A stretch of 64,000 nt of DNA from AC-37 sp036386455 (lineage in GTDB: Bacteria; Actinomycetota; Thermoleophilia; Solirubrobacterales; Thermoleophilaceae). The stretch is from positions 53,113-117,112 of the forward strand of contig DASVVS010000173.1 of the NCBI GenBank assembly GCA_036386455.1, written 5' to 3'. This document shows positions 26,203-34,285 of this stretch, one piece after another. The notes under the pieces are model-generated. The model saw nothing but the letters and a program-made list of their open reading frames with translations. It was not told the origin of the DNA and made no database searches. The position numbers and the translations under genes were made by a program. Within the stretch, counting starts at the first letter, position 1, and each line of letters starts with the position of its first letter.

Positions 26203-26655
26203 TCATCCAGCAGCGGTGACGATCGTTTTGACGCGCGCCATGACGCCGTCGTGCACCTCCACCTCGACCATGTGCGTACCGGTCGTGCGGATGGGCTCCT
26301 CGAGCTGGACCTTGCGGCGGTCGAGCTTGAGGCTGCGGGCCTGGCGAATGGCGTCCGCGATCTCCTGGGCCGTGACCTGCCCGAACAGCCGGCCGTCCTC
26401 GCCGGCCGGGTGCGAGATCGTGAGCACCGTGCGCGAGAGCAGCGCGGCGTTCTCCTGCGCCCGCTCGGCCGCCTCGCGGGCGGCGCGCTCGGCCGCCTCC
26501 ATCCGCCGCTTGGCCTCGGCCAGCGCGCCTGGGGTGGCGGCGTGCGCGAGCTTGCGGGGCAGAAGGAAGTTGCGGAGGTAGCCGGGCGAGACGTCGACGA
26601 TGTCGCCGCGCGCCCCCAGCGTGTCCACATCCTCCAGGAGGATCGCCTGAGCCAT
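26203..26655 (-). CDS. rplI: 50S ribosomal protein L9
   Basis: 150 residues from ATG 26655. The N-terminal MAQAILLEDVDTLGARGDIVDVSPGYLRNFLLPRKLA is the L9 signature, followed by the long connecting helix (about 50-75) and the C-terminal RNA-binding domain (TISHPAGEDGRLFGQVTAQEIADAI). It is 16 bases downstream of rpsR. Confidence 0.97.
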   Translation of the reverse strand: MAQAILLEDVDTLGARGDIVDVSPGYLRNFLLPRKLAHAATPGALAEAKRRMEAAERAAREAAERAQENAALLSRTVLTISHPAGEDGRLFGQVTAQEIADAIRQARSLKLDRRKVQLEEPIRTTGTHMVEVEVHDGVMARVKTIVTAAG

Positions 26656-26671
26656 TACGAGAACAGCCTCG

Positions 26672-26944
26672 CTAGCGATCTGAGACGTACGGGAGCAGGC
26701 CCAACTCCCGCGCGCGCTTGACGGCAAGTGCGAGCTGGCGCTGGTGCCTCCGGCACGACCCCGTTATGCGGGCCGACCGGATCTTGCCCTTCTCGCTCAT
26801 CGCGCGCCGCAGGGTGCCGACGTCCTTGTAGTCCACCACGTCCACCTTGTCGCGGCAGAACTGGCACGGCTTCCTGCGGCCCCCCGAGGCGGGCTTCCCT
26901 CTGTCTCGCCGGCGCGACTGCGTCCGGCCTCGTTGCTTCGCCAT
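26672..26944 (-). CDS. rpsR: 30S ribosomal protein S18
   Basis: 90 residues. The core VDYKDVGTLRRAMSEKGKIRSARITGSCRRHQRQLALAVKRARELGLLPY is S18. Cysteines in CQFC (27-30) and the later CRRH give a zinc-binding C+ form, which is often the basal copy, with Cys-free paralogues used under zinc starvation. The N-terminus is longer and more basic than in E. coli. Confidence 0.96.
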   Translation of the reverse strand: MAKQRGRTQSRRRDRGKPASGGRRKPCQFCRDKVDVVDYKDVGTLRRAMSEKGKIRSARITGSCRRHQRQLALAVKRARELGLLPYVSDR

Positions 26945-27019
26945 TGGCTAGGTAGTCACCTTCGCGTCGTTGATCGACGTCGCCGAGTGTAGCCATGGCG
27001 AAGCCTCGAGCCCTTCCGG

Positions 27020-27496
27020 TTAGAACGGGATGTCGTCGTCGGCAGCCCCGCCGCCGCCGCCGACCTGCGCCGGCTCGCCGAAGTCGCCGGTGTCCGCCGG
27101 GACGTCGCTCTGCGGGGTGAAGCGGTTGCCGCCGCCGTTCTCGTAGTCGCCGCCGCCGCCGGGCGAGCCGAGGAACTGGACCGAGTCGGCCACGATCTCC
27201 ACGGCCTGGCGGTTGTTGCCCGACTTGTCGGTGAACTCGCGCCACTCGAGGCGGCCGTCGATCGCGACCGGCCGGCCCTTCGAGAGATACCTCGAGGCGT
27301 TCTCGCCCTGCGCGCCCCAGACCGTGACGTCGAAGTAGTTGGGCTTGTCGACCCAGTTGCCCGAGGCGTCCTTGCGACGCGTGTTGCAGGCGATCCGCAG
27401 GCCGCAGACGGCCGTGCCGCTGTTGGTGCTGCGCAGCTCGGGATCGCGCGTGAGGTTGCCGGTGATGACGACCCGGTTGATGTTGGTTGCAGCCAT
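27020..27496 (-). CDS. ssb: Single-stranded DNA-binding protein
   Basis: 158 residues. The OB fold occupies about 1-112 (NINRVVITGNLTRDPELR, NYFDVTVWGAQGENASRYLSKGRPVAIDGRLEWREF). A Gly-rich linker follows, then the acidic C-terminal DDDIPF tip that recruits partner proteins. AAGGAG is nine bases upstream of the ATG on the minus strand. It lies between rpsF and rpsR as in most bacteria. 75 bases separate it from rpsR. Confidence 0.97.
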   Translation of the reverse strand: MAATNINRVVITGNLTRDPELRSTNSGTAVCGLRIACNTRRKDASGNWVDKPNYFDVTVWGAQGENASRYLSKGRPVAIDGRLEWREFTDKSGNNRQAVEIVADSVQFLGSPGGGGDYENGGGNRFTPQSDVPADTGDFGEPAQVGGGGGAADDDIPF

Positions 27497-27650
27497 TTGC
27501 CGAAGCTCCTTGCCTCTCTGAATCAGCTCTCGGGCGAGGGTACATGCGGGAATGGACGGGCCGGGCGGATTCGCCCCGGTTGTGACCGAGAAGACGCCGC
27601 TGTTTGCGAGGTTGTAACGCTCGGGTGCCGCGCTGTGACGCGGCGGCGGG
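27497..27650 (-). other. 154-base rpsF-ssb spacer
   Basis: This spacer contains GGGCG/CGCCC around GATT near 27565-27585, a small GC hairpin, and the ssb ribosome site. No coding frame or recognised riboswitch is seen. Confidence 0.35.
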
Positions 27651-28061
27651 CTACTCGCGCTCGGGCTGGTCGGCGTCCGCGGCGGCCCGCGCGGCCACGC
27701 GGGTCTCCTGCGGGCGCTCGCGCGTGGGCCGCGGCGCCTCCTGGCGCGGGGCCGGCGGCGGCGGCGTGCCGGGCTTGACCTTGATGATCCTGAACCTGAG
27801 GACGCCGTCGGCGATCCGCAGGTTGTGGTTCAGGCGGTCGAGCGTGTCGTTCGAGTCGGTCTCGAACTGGTACAGGTGATACGCCGCCTCGGGACGGTGG
27901 TCGATCTCGAACGCGATGCGGCGCACGCCCCAGTCGTGGTGGCCGACGACGGAGCCGCCGCCGGTCTGGACCATCGTCTCGATGTTTCCGAGGATCTCGC
28001 CCTGGCGCTCCTGGGGCGCTTCGGGATCGAGCATGACCATGAGGTCGTACAGGTTCGCCAC
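27651..28061 (-). CDS. rpsF: 30S ribosomal protein S6
   Basis: 136 residues from GTG 28061. The normal S6 start VANLYDLMVMLDPEAP fixes this codon although the frame is open further upstream. Core ETMVQTGGGSVVGHHDWGVRRIAFEIDHRPEAAYHLYQFE and the LNHNLRIADGVLRFRIIKV strand match S6. The last 40 residues are a Pro/Arg/Ala-rich extension. It heads the ssb-rpsR-rplI-dnaB-purA run and is divergent from the gene at 28116. Confidence 0.96.
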   Translation of the reverse strand: MANLYDLMVMLDPEAPQERQGEILGNIETMVQTGGGSVVGHHDWGVRRIAFEIDHRPEAAYHLYQFETDSNDTLDRLNHNLRIADGVLRFRIIKVKPGTPPPPAPRQEAPRPTRERPQETRVAARAAADADQPERE

Positions 28062-28115
28062 GGCGGCGCAAGATAGCAATGGGGCGAGTTTTTCCCGCTG
28101 GGGCCTTAGGGATGT

Positions 28116-28616
28116 ATGGACCCACATCGACACCGAGACCTGGCCGCCCTGCTCGCCCGCATCCGCTGGGGGAACCTCGCGAGACTCGCCGCGATAGCCG
28201 GCGCGGGCGTGCTGATAGCCGCCGGACCGCGCGGCTGCGCCGGCGCCGAGGAGCTGCCGACGCTGCCCGTCGACCCACCGGCCGCGCACCGGCCGCCGGC
28301 GCCGCCGGGCTCCGCCCCGGCCCCGCCGAGCGAGCCTGAGCGGGCGAATCCGGATCGCGCGCGGGCGAGGGAGCGGCGCGCGAGGCGCGAGCGCCGCCGG
28401 GCGCAGCGGAAGCGGCGGGCGGAGCGGAGCGCGCGGGCGGAGCGGAAGCGGCGGGCGGAGCGGAACGAGCGGGCGGAGCGGAACGAGCGGGCACGGCCGG
28501 CGCCCACGGGACCGGCGGCGGCACCGCCGGCCACCCCGGCCCCGGTGCGGCCGGCCCCGCCGGCCCGGCCCTCGCCGCCGCGCCGATCACGACCGCGCTC
28601 GCCGGAGTTCCTCTGA
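28116..28616 (+). CDS. Small membrane-anchored, Arg/Ala/Glu-repeat protein
   Basis: 166 residues. It has a short N-terminus, one membrane helix (LARLAAIAGAGVLIAAG) and a Pro-rich linker. A strongly basic segment follows (about residues 75-130) of RAERNE and RAERKR hexads likely to form a charged single alpha-helix, then a Pro/Ala/Arg tail. I recognise no family. A surface-exposed helix that binds wall polymer or nucleic acid is possible. It is divergent from rpsF with 54 bases between the starts, and ends directly at the palindrome at 28617. Confidence 0.55.
   Translation: MDPHRHRDLAALLARIRWGNLARLAAIAGAGVLIAAGPRGCAGAEELPTLPVDPPAAHRPPAPPGSAPAPPSEPERANPDRARARERRARRERRRAQRKRRAERSARAERKRRAERNERAERNERARPAPTGPAAAPPATPAPVRPAPPARPSPPRRSRPRSPEFL
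28452..28487 (+). repeat. Two perfect 18-base tandem units
   Basis: CGGGCGGAGCGGAACGAG at 28452-28469 and again at 28470-28487, flanked by diverged copies. They encode RAERNE hexads. Confidence 0.85.
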
Positions 28617-28672
28617 GCGCAACTGGTCGACCTCAAGCACCGTATAGGTGGTGTTACCTCGACCAGTTGCGC
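28617..28672. terminator. Large compound palindrome between convergent genes
   Basis: Perfect 14-base arms GCGCAACTGGTCGA (28617-28630) and its complement (28659-28672) enclose a 28-base loop that itself holds a CACC-GTATA-GGTG hairpin. Outside the arms, CCTC and GAGG can extend the stem after a small internal loop. It lies right after the stop at 28616 and 32 bases before the end of otsA, so a bidirectional terminator is the simplest reading. It is larger than other hairpins here and could instead be a mobile or protein-binding palindrome. Confidence 0.6.
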
Positions 28673-28704
28673 CTGAGGCCGGCGGAAGCCGGGGCCGGAG
28701 GGCC

Positions 28705-30201
28705 CTAGGCCGCCGCGACCACGCCGCCGGGCCCGAGCCGCGCGCCGGAGCGCTTCGCCTCGATGTCCGCGAGCTGATCGTCGACCCAGTCGCCCGGGTC
28801 GCGTGAGGAGATGATCCCCTTCAGGCCCTCCGCCCGCCAGGAGCGCTCCTCGGCGGACATCGTCAGCGCCCGGTGGATCGCGTCGGCCTGCTCCTGCACG
28901 TCGAACGGGTTCACCGAGAGCGCGAACTCGCCCAGCTCCTCGTGCGCGCCCGTGTTCTCGGACAGCAGCGACACCCCGTGCCGCTCGTTCACCAGCGGTC
29001 CCTCCTTGGCCACCAGGTTCATGCCGTCGAACATCGCGTTGACCATCAGCAGGTCGTAGTGCTTGTAGCGGGCGATCGCCTGCTCCACGTTGTCGACGAG
29101 GTGCAGGTCGATCGGCATCCAGTCGGTGGTCCCGTGGCGGTGGTTCACGACCGCGACCAGCGCCTCGATCTTCTCGAGGTACTCCGCGTACTCCGGCACG
29201 TCCTGGCGCGAGGGCATCATCTGCGCCACGAACGTGACCTTCTCCCGGAACTCCGGGTGCTGCTCGAGGAAGAGGTCGAACGCGCTGAACCCGCGCAGCA
29301 CGTTCTTCGAGAGGTCCGCCCGGTCGACCCGCAGGATCAGGTGCTCGCGCCGCCGCCGCAGCACCTCGCGCTCGTACTCGTGCACCGCGGGCCGCTGAGC
29401 GGTCTTCCGGAAGCTCGAAGCCGAGATCGGCAGCGGGTAGTGCCGCACCCAGGTCTCGCGGTCGTTGTGGCGCACCACGCCGGCGGCCATGTCCACGTCG
29501 AGCCCGAACAGCTCGGAGCAGCAGAGCAGGAAGTTGCGCCGGTACGCGCGGGTGTGGAAGCCGATGATGTCGTTCGCCAGAAGCCCCTCGTAGATGTCCT
29601 CGCGGATCTCGGTGGGCAGCACGCGCCAGGCGTCCGGCTGGGTCCACGGGATGTGGATGAAGTGGTGCAGGAACAGCTCGGGCCGCACCTCGCGGATGAT
29701 CTTGGGCGCCACGTAGAGGTGGTAGTCGTGGAGCATCACGACGGCGTCGCCCATGTCCTCGGTCTCCTCCACGACGGCGCGCGCGAGGTCCTCGTTGACG
29801 GCGCGGTAGCCGTCCTCGTATGCGGTCACCTCCTCGCGGGTGATGTCCGGCGCGTTCGAGAGGTCCCAGAGGTAGTGCTGGATGAACCACAGCATCGGGT
29901 TCGCGATCACGTTGTAGAAGTGGTCGTAGGCGTCCGGATCGCTGTCGACGAGACGCAGGCGGTAGCTCGTCTCGTCCACGTCGCAGCTGAAGCTGCGGCC
30001 ACCGTGGCGGCGGCTCATCTCGCTGTCGCCCTCGGTCATCGTGGACGCCACCCACAGCGCGTCGCGGTGGTCCACGAGCCCCTTCAGCGCCGTGACCAGC
30101 CCGCCGCCTCCGCGCGTGGCCCGCAGCTCGCCCGCGTCATCGGGCTCGAACGTCGCGGGTCCGCGGTTCGAGACGAGTACCAGGGGTGTGTCGGGGCTCA
30201 C
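28705..30201 (-). CDS. otsA: Alpha,alpha-trehalose-phosphate synthase (GT20)
   Basis: 498 residues from GTG 30201, overlapping the treT stop. It transfers glucose from a nucleotide sugar to glucose-6-phosphate. GT20 features: SNRGP near the N-terminus, RGGGGLVTAL, VMLHDYHLYVAPKIIRE, FLHHFIHIPWTQPDAWRVLP, RVDRADLSKNVLRGF and DGMNLVAKEGPLVN. No phosphatase domain is fused and no otsB lies in the window, so the trehalose-6-phosphate phosphatase must be elsewhere or a general HAD enzyme must serve. Confidence 0.93.
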   Translation of the reverse strand: MSPDTPLVLVSNRGPATFEPDDAGELRATRGGGGLVTALKGLVDHRDALWVASTMTEGDSEMSRRHGGRSFSCDVDETSYRLRLVDSDPDAYDHFYNVIANPMLWFIQHYLWDLSNAPDITREEVTAYEDGYRAVNEDLARAVVEETEDMGDAVVMLHDYHLYVAPKIIREVRPELFLHHFIHIPWTQPDAWRVLPTEIREDIYEGLLANDIIGFHTRAYRRNFLLCCSELFGLDVDMAAGVVRHNDRETWVRHYPLPISASSFRKTAQRPAVHEYEREVLRRRREHLILRVDRADLSKNVLRGFSAFDLFLEQHPEFREKVTFVAQMMPSRQDVPEYAEYLEKIEALVAVVNHRHGTTDWMPIDLHLVDNVEQAIARYKHYDLLMVNAMFDGMNLVAKEGPLVNERHGVSLLSENTGAHEELGEFALSVNPFDVQEQADAIHRALTMSAEERSWRAEGLKGIISSRDPGDWVDDQLADIEAKRSGARLGPGGVVAAA

Positions 30202-31436
30202 TGCAGGTCCGAGAAGATGCGAAGCCAGTCGCGCAGCAGGCGCGGGGTCAGAAAGTGGCGACGCACGTGCTCCTTACCCGCTCGGCCCAGCTGCTTACCC
30301 AACTCGGGCTCCTGGAGTATCCGCAGGCTGCGGTCCGCGCACTCCTCGGGCGAGGAGACGAGGAAGCCCGTCTCCCCGTCCTGGACCTGCAGCGGGATCC
30401 CGCCGACGTCCCCGCCGATGAACGGCCGCGCCTTCCAGAGCGCCTCCGACACCGTCAGGCCGAACCCCTCGCGCGTGGACTTCTGGATCACGACCTCGGC
30501 CTGCGACTGGAACGCGTTGACCTCGATCGAGCCCACCTGGTTGAGATTGTTGAGGATCTTGATGTCCTGATCGCCCTGCGCGTATTCGAGCGTCGAGTTG
30601 AAGAACTCCCAGCCCTCCGGGTCGTCCGTCGCCATCGACCCCACGAGCGCGAGCTGCACCTCGGGGATCGTCTCCTTCACGATCCGGTACGCGTCGATCA
30701 CGCCGTGAGGATCCTTCCACGGGTCGAAGCGCGAGACCTGGCACATCAGCGGCCGGTCCACGTCCACGCCGAACTGGTCGCAGACGAACGCGGCGTCCTC
30801 GGGCGAGAGGGCCATGTTCTTGGGCGACAGCGGGTCGATCGCCGGCGGGATGAGGTGGATCGGGCCCACCGCGTCGAGCCCGTCCGGCACGTACTGGTCC
30901 ACGTGCCAGACCGAGCCCCCGTCGTACTCGCGGATCAGCGGCTTGATCCGGTCGATCGTCGGCGGGTGCGGCGTGGAGAGGTCGATGTGGCAGCGCCAGA
31001 CCCAGTGCTTCGACTTGTCCGCCACGTGCTGGCGCACGGCCAGCGGCTGCGGGTCGTGGACGATGATCACGTCCCAGTCCCCCGTCAGCTCGCGCGCGTT
31101 GATCTCGTTGTACTCCTCGTAGACCTTCCACTGGTGCGGGTCGAGGTCGAGCGGGTTGCCCTGGAGGGCGTTGTGCATCAGCTTGGTGGCGTTGTAGAAC
31201 TCCTCGCGGCCGATGATCACCTGCCACTCGGCCTCGATCCCCACGTCGCGCATCAGCGGCACGAGCGTGTAGAGGATCTCCGAGACGCCGCCGCCGAAAG
31301 CGGTGGCGGACATGTGCAGGACCCTCAGTCCGGACAGCTCGTCCGAGAGCGTCCGGATCTCCTCGATGAGGGGGCGCCCCACGAGGTGTGTGTAATCAGC
31401 CAGGGACTTGTGTCCGACCCCTACCGGCTGCAGCAA
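30198..31436 (-). CDS. treT: Trehalose glycosyltransferring synthase (TreT-type GT4)
   Basis: 412 residues from TTG 31436; the start is supported by AAGGAG seven bases upstream. It is a GT-B fold GT4 enzyme: LHMSATAFGGGVSEILYTLVPLM at 41-63 is the TreT/trehalose phosphorylase N-domain. HIDLSTPHP, VSRFDPWKDPHGVIDAYR and KSTREGFGLTVSEALWKARPFIGGDVGGI (catalytic E-x7-E region) follow. TreT makes trehalose reversibly from an NDP-glucose and glucose. Its overlap with otsA means two trehalose routes are translated from one transcript. Confidence 0.88.
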   Translation of the reverse strand: MLQPVGVGHKSLADYTHLVGRPLIEEIRTLSDELSGLRVLHMSATAFGGGVSEILYTLVPLMRDVGIEAEWQVIIGREEFYNATKLMHNALQGNPLDLDPHQWKVYEEYNEINARELTGDWDVIIVHDPQPLAVRQHVADKSKHWVWRCHIDLSTPHPPTIDRIKPLIREYDGGSVWHVDQYVPDGLDAVGPIHLIPPAIDPLSPKNMALSPEDAAFVCDQFGVDVDRPLMCQVSRFDPWKDPHGVIDAYRIVKETIPEVQLALVGSMATDDPEGWEFFNSTLEYAQGDQDIKILNNLNQVGSIEVNAFQSQAEVVIQKSTREGFGLTVSEALWKARPFIGGDVGGIPLQVQDGETGFLVSSPEECADRSLRILQEPELGKQLGRAGKEHVRRHFLTPRLLRDWLRIFSDLQ

Positions 31437-31443
31437 GACGCGA

Positions 31444-31449
31444 CTCCTT
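31444..31449 (-). promoter_or_regulatory. Ribosome binding site supporting a TTG start for treT
   Basis: AAGGAG on the minus strand, seven bases upstream of TTG 31436. No ATG or GTG is better placed. Confidence 0.65.
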
Positions 31450-31475
31450 CGTCGGGCTGGAGGACGGCGGCCAGA

Positions 31476-31883
31476 CTACTCGGCGGAGAGGCCGAGTCGC
31501 TTCCTGAGCCGCATGGTGCCGTCCTCGAGCTCGCAATCGTCCACGGTCGCGTCGATGATCGCGCGGCTCAGCTCGCGCTCCTCCTCGGAGAACGTGCGCC
31601 GCTCGGAGCCGGTCACCTCGATCACGATCTCGTCGTCCTGGAGGTCGAACGAGAAGCGCATCGACTCGGCCGCCTGGTCGTCCTCGCGTGCGGCGCTGCG
31701 CCGGTCGCCGCCCATCAGGAACGTGGCCGCCTCGGTGATGGCGAGCTTGAGGTCCGCCGCCGCCTCCAGCTCGAGCGGCGCGATCCGGCAGACGGCCGAC
31801 AGGGCCAGCCGCGCCAGCACGACGTAATCCGGCTTGGCCGGAATCGTCAGCGAGACGGTCCTGTTAGCGGCAGAGGCTTCCAT
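31476..31883 (-). CDS. RsbW/HATPase-like anti-sigma regulatory factor, degenerate
   Basis: 135 residues. The layout follows the GHKL serine-kinase anti-sigma factors: TVSLTIPAKPDYVVLARLALSAVCRIAPLELEAAADLKLAITEAATF, then a strand-rich second half and EEERELSRAIIDATVDDCEL. The N-box that should contain ExxxN for magnesium binding reads EAATF, so the Asn is missing and kinase activity is doubtful. The gene lies 39 bases upstream of treT in the same direction, suggesting a stress-regulation link to trehalose synthesis. A sigma partner is not nearby. Confidence 0.65.
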   Translation of the reverse strand: MEASAANRTVSLTIPAKPDYVVLARLALSAVCRIAPLELEAAADLKLAITEAATFLMGGDRRSAAREDDQAAESMRFSFDLQDDEIVIEVTGSERRTFSEEERELSRAIIDATVDDCELEDGTMRLRKRLGLSAE

Positions 31884-31906
31884 CAGGGCCGAGTCACTCG
31901 GCGTGG

Positions 31907-32838
31907 TTACACCCTACCCGAGGACAGCCGAGCTACGCCAGCATCCACGGCAGCGAGGATTTCCGCGTGCAGAGCGGGATTCGAGCTGGCGACGACGGAC
32001 ATCTGGAAGTCGGCCCCCGACCCGAGCAGCGGCCGGCCGGCGAGCGAGCGGCCGCGGGCGTCCGTGACGATCGCTCCCGCCTCGGTCGCGCACAGGGCCG
32101 CCGCGGCCAGGTCGTAGGGCGAGTTGTTGAGCACGGCGCCGCCGCCCACGCGCTCGAATTCCGCCCTCATGCCGGGCACCTCGTCCACGAGCAGCGGGCC
32201 CGGCTCGACGTAGGCGTCGAGCTGCCCCGTGACCACGCGGGTCATGTCGAAGGCCGCCGAGCCGAGGTCGAAGGTGGCCCCGCCGACCGACGAGGCGTCG
32301 ATCAGCTCCGCCAGCACCTCGGTGAGGGCGCGCGCGGGGCGGCCGCGGAAGCCGTAGGTCCAGAACATGCGGTCGAGCCGCTCGTTGGGCGACAGAACGA
32401 CCGGCGGCCCCTCGACCAGGCCGCGGCCGCGCTCGGCGAGGAACACCGTGCCGGACGGATCTCGACCACGCACCCGACGCTCACCTCGCCCATCGTCACG
32501 CCCTCGCGCAGCGGCGCGGCGGCCACCGAGACGCAGCACGACTCGAGCCCCGCCATCGCGGGCCGCGTCCCGTCGATCGGGTCGACCACCAGCACCTCGC
32601 TCGCGCCGCCGCCCGCCGGCGCCACCAGGCCGCGGTCCTCCGAGTAGAACGCCACCTCCGGCGCGTGCTCGGCCAGGAACTCCTCGAGGAAGCTCTCGGC
32701 CTCCTCGTCGATCGCGAACGTCACGTCGCCCCCCTCGCCCTCCGAGCTGTGCACGCGCCCGGCGTGCGAGCCGAGCAGCGGCAGCACCCGCTCGCGGAGC
32801 GCAAGCGACAGCTCGCGTACGAGATCGGCGGTCCGCAC
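31907..32838 (-). pseudogene. Inositol monophosphatase family gene, frameshifted
   Basis: The first half begins at GTG 32838 (VRTADLVRELSLAL) and carries the FAIDEEAE, FYSEDRG and VVDPIDGTRPAMAGLESC metal-site motifs. At about 32460 the homology moves to another frame (DPSGTVFLAERGRG onward), which includes SSVGGATFDLGSAAFDMTRVVTGQLDAYVEP, SPYDLAAAALCATEAGAIVTDARG and ends at 31907. One missing base near GTCGAGATCCG would account for it. Both halves are well conserved, so this is a recent mutation or a sequencing error. An intact product would hydrolyse a sugar- or inositol-phosphate. It follows the histidine-kinase gene, two bases after its stop. Confidence 0.85.
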
Positions 32839-32840
32839 GC

Positions 32841-34271
32841 TCAGATCAACGCGGTCGGCTCGGGCTCGCGCGTGCTCTCGGCGGCGGGCAGGGCCAGCCG
32901 GAAGACCGTGCGGCCGGGCTCCGAGTCGAGCTCGATCCGACCGTCCATGCGCTCGGCCAGCTCGCACGCGATCGCCAGGCCGAGCCCCGATCCGCGCGCG
33001 GCGTCGGCCGTGAAGAAGCGCTCGAAGAGCTGCGGGCGCGCGGCCGGGTCGATTCCCGGGCCGCTGTCGATGACGGCCAGCTCCGCGTCTCCGTCGCCGC
33101 CGCCGATCCGCACGGTCACGGCGGTCCCCTCCGGTGTGTGGCGTAGGGCGTTGTCGAGCAGGATGCGCAGGATCTGGACCGTACGCTCCCGGTCGCAGAA
33201 GGCCGCCACCGACTCCTCCGGGAGCTCGATCCCCAGCTCCGTGCGGTGCCGGTCCACGGCGGGGCCGAACTCGAGCGCCACGTCGCGCGCCAGCTCGCCC
33301 AGGTCGACCTCCTCCGGCGAGAGCTGGAGCGAGCCGGCGTCGAGCCGCGAGAGGTCGAGCAGGTCCACCGCCAGCTTCTGGAGGCGCTCGACCTGCTCGC
33401 GCATCGTCTCGAGGAAGTGACGCCGGGTCGCGTCGTCGAGCTGCTCGTCCTCCAGGAGCTCGACGAAGCCGGCCAGCGAGAAGATCGGCGTGCGCAGCTC
33501 GTGCGAGGCGTTCGCGATGAACTCCTTGCGCGCGCTGTCCACCCGCGCCAGCTGGCGCTGCATCTCGTTGAAGGTGCGGGTCAGCTCGCCCAGCTCGTCG
33601 CGCGACTCGACCGGCACCGGCGCCACGGTCCGGCCCGCGGCGACCTCGCGGGCCGCGTACTCCAGGCGGCCGACGCGCCGGGCCAGCACGCGCGCGACCA
33701 GGAACCCGCCGATCAGCGCCACCAGCAGCGCGACCCCCGCGGCCACGAACATCCGGTTGCGCACGAGTGCCACCGAGTCGTCCACGTCCACGAACGAGCG
33801 CGTGTAGAGCAGCACCCAGACCGGCTCGCCCTCGAAGAAGATCGGGATGGCCACGCGCCCCTCGCGGCCGCGGTGCGTGTAGATCTGGTCCGGCTCGTTG
33901 GCCCTCGCCGCGCGCCGGGCGAGGGAGTAGTCGGGTTTCACCTCGCGACGGACGTTCGAATCCGAGATCACGTAGGGCAGAGGCTCCTGAGTGGTCGACC
34001 GCTGGATCGCGAGGAGCGTCACGCGTGCGCGGGTGGAGTCGCCGACCGCCCGGATCAGCTCGTCCTTCTCCTTGTCGGTGACGTTCTCCCCGACGATGGC
34101 CTCGACCGCGGGCGACGACTGGCGCGCGACCTGCTCGAGGTCCACCAGCTGCTCCTGCTGGAGCTCGGACGTGAGCCGCGGCAGGACGACGAAGATCGCG
34201 GCCGCGAACGCCAGGGCCGTGATCGCCAGGAAGAGGAGGGCGAGCTTGTTCTGCAGCGACCGCAGCCGCAT
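32841..34271 (-). CDS. Sensor histidine kinase
   Basis: 476 residues. It has a membrane helix at 12-32, an extracytoplasmic domain of about 140 residues, a second helix at 174-195, and a HAMP domain to about 245. A HisKA domain follows with phospho-acceptor H257 in FIANASHELRTP, then an HATPase with N-box ILLDNALRHTPEGT, G1 VIDSGPGID and G2 GSGLGLAIACELAERM. All kinase motifs are intact. The response-regulator gene is 14 bases upstream. The outer domain has no recognisable ligand signature. Confidence 0.95.
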   Translation of the reverse strand: MRLRSLQNKLALLFLAITALAFAAAIFVVLPRLTSELQQEQLVDLEQVARQSSPAVEAIVGENVTDKEKDELIRAVGDSTRARVTLLAIQRSTTQEPLPYVISDSNVRREVKPDYSLARRAARANEPDQIYTHRGREGRVAIPIFFEGEPVWVLLYTRSFVDVDDSVALVRNRMFVAAGVALLVALIGGFLVARVLARRVGRLEYAAREVAAGRTVAPVPVESRDELGELTRTFNEMQRQLARVDSARKEFIANASHELRTPIFSLAGFVELLEDEQLDDATRRHFLETMREQVERLQKLAVDLLDLSRLDAGSLQLSPEEVDLGELARDVALEFGPAVDRHRTELGIELPEESVAAFCDRERTVQILRILLDNALRHTPEGTAVTVRIGGGDGDAELAVIDSGPGIDPAARPQLFERFFTADAARGSGLGLAIACELAERMDGRIELDSEPGRTVFRLALPAAESTREPEPTALI

Positions 34272-34285
34272 GCGTCCAGCCTAGG

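Noticed and set aside
28873..32117. Long plus-strand frames across otsA, treT and downstream genes
   Set aside because: They are composition shadows of the minus-strand trehalose genes, with His/Arg/Val-rich low-complexity translations.
32302..32967. Two separate genes in place of one frameshifted phosphatase
   Set aside because: Each half alone lacks part of the same active site and the conserved sequence passes directly from one frame to the other.
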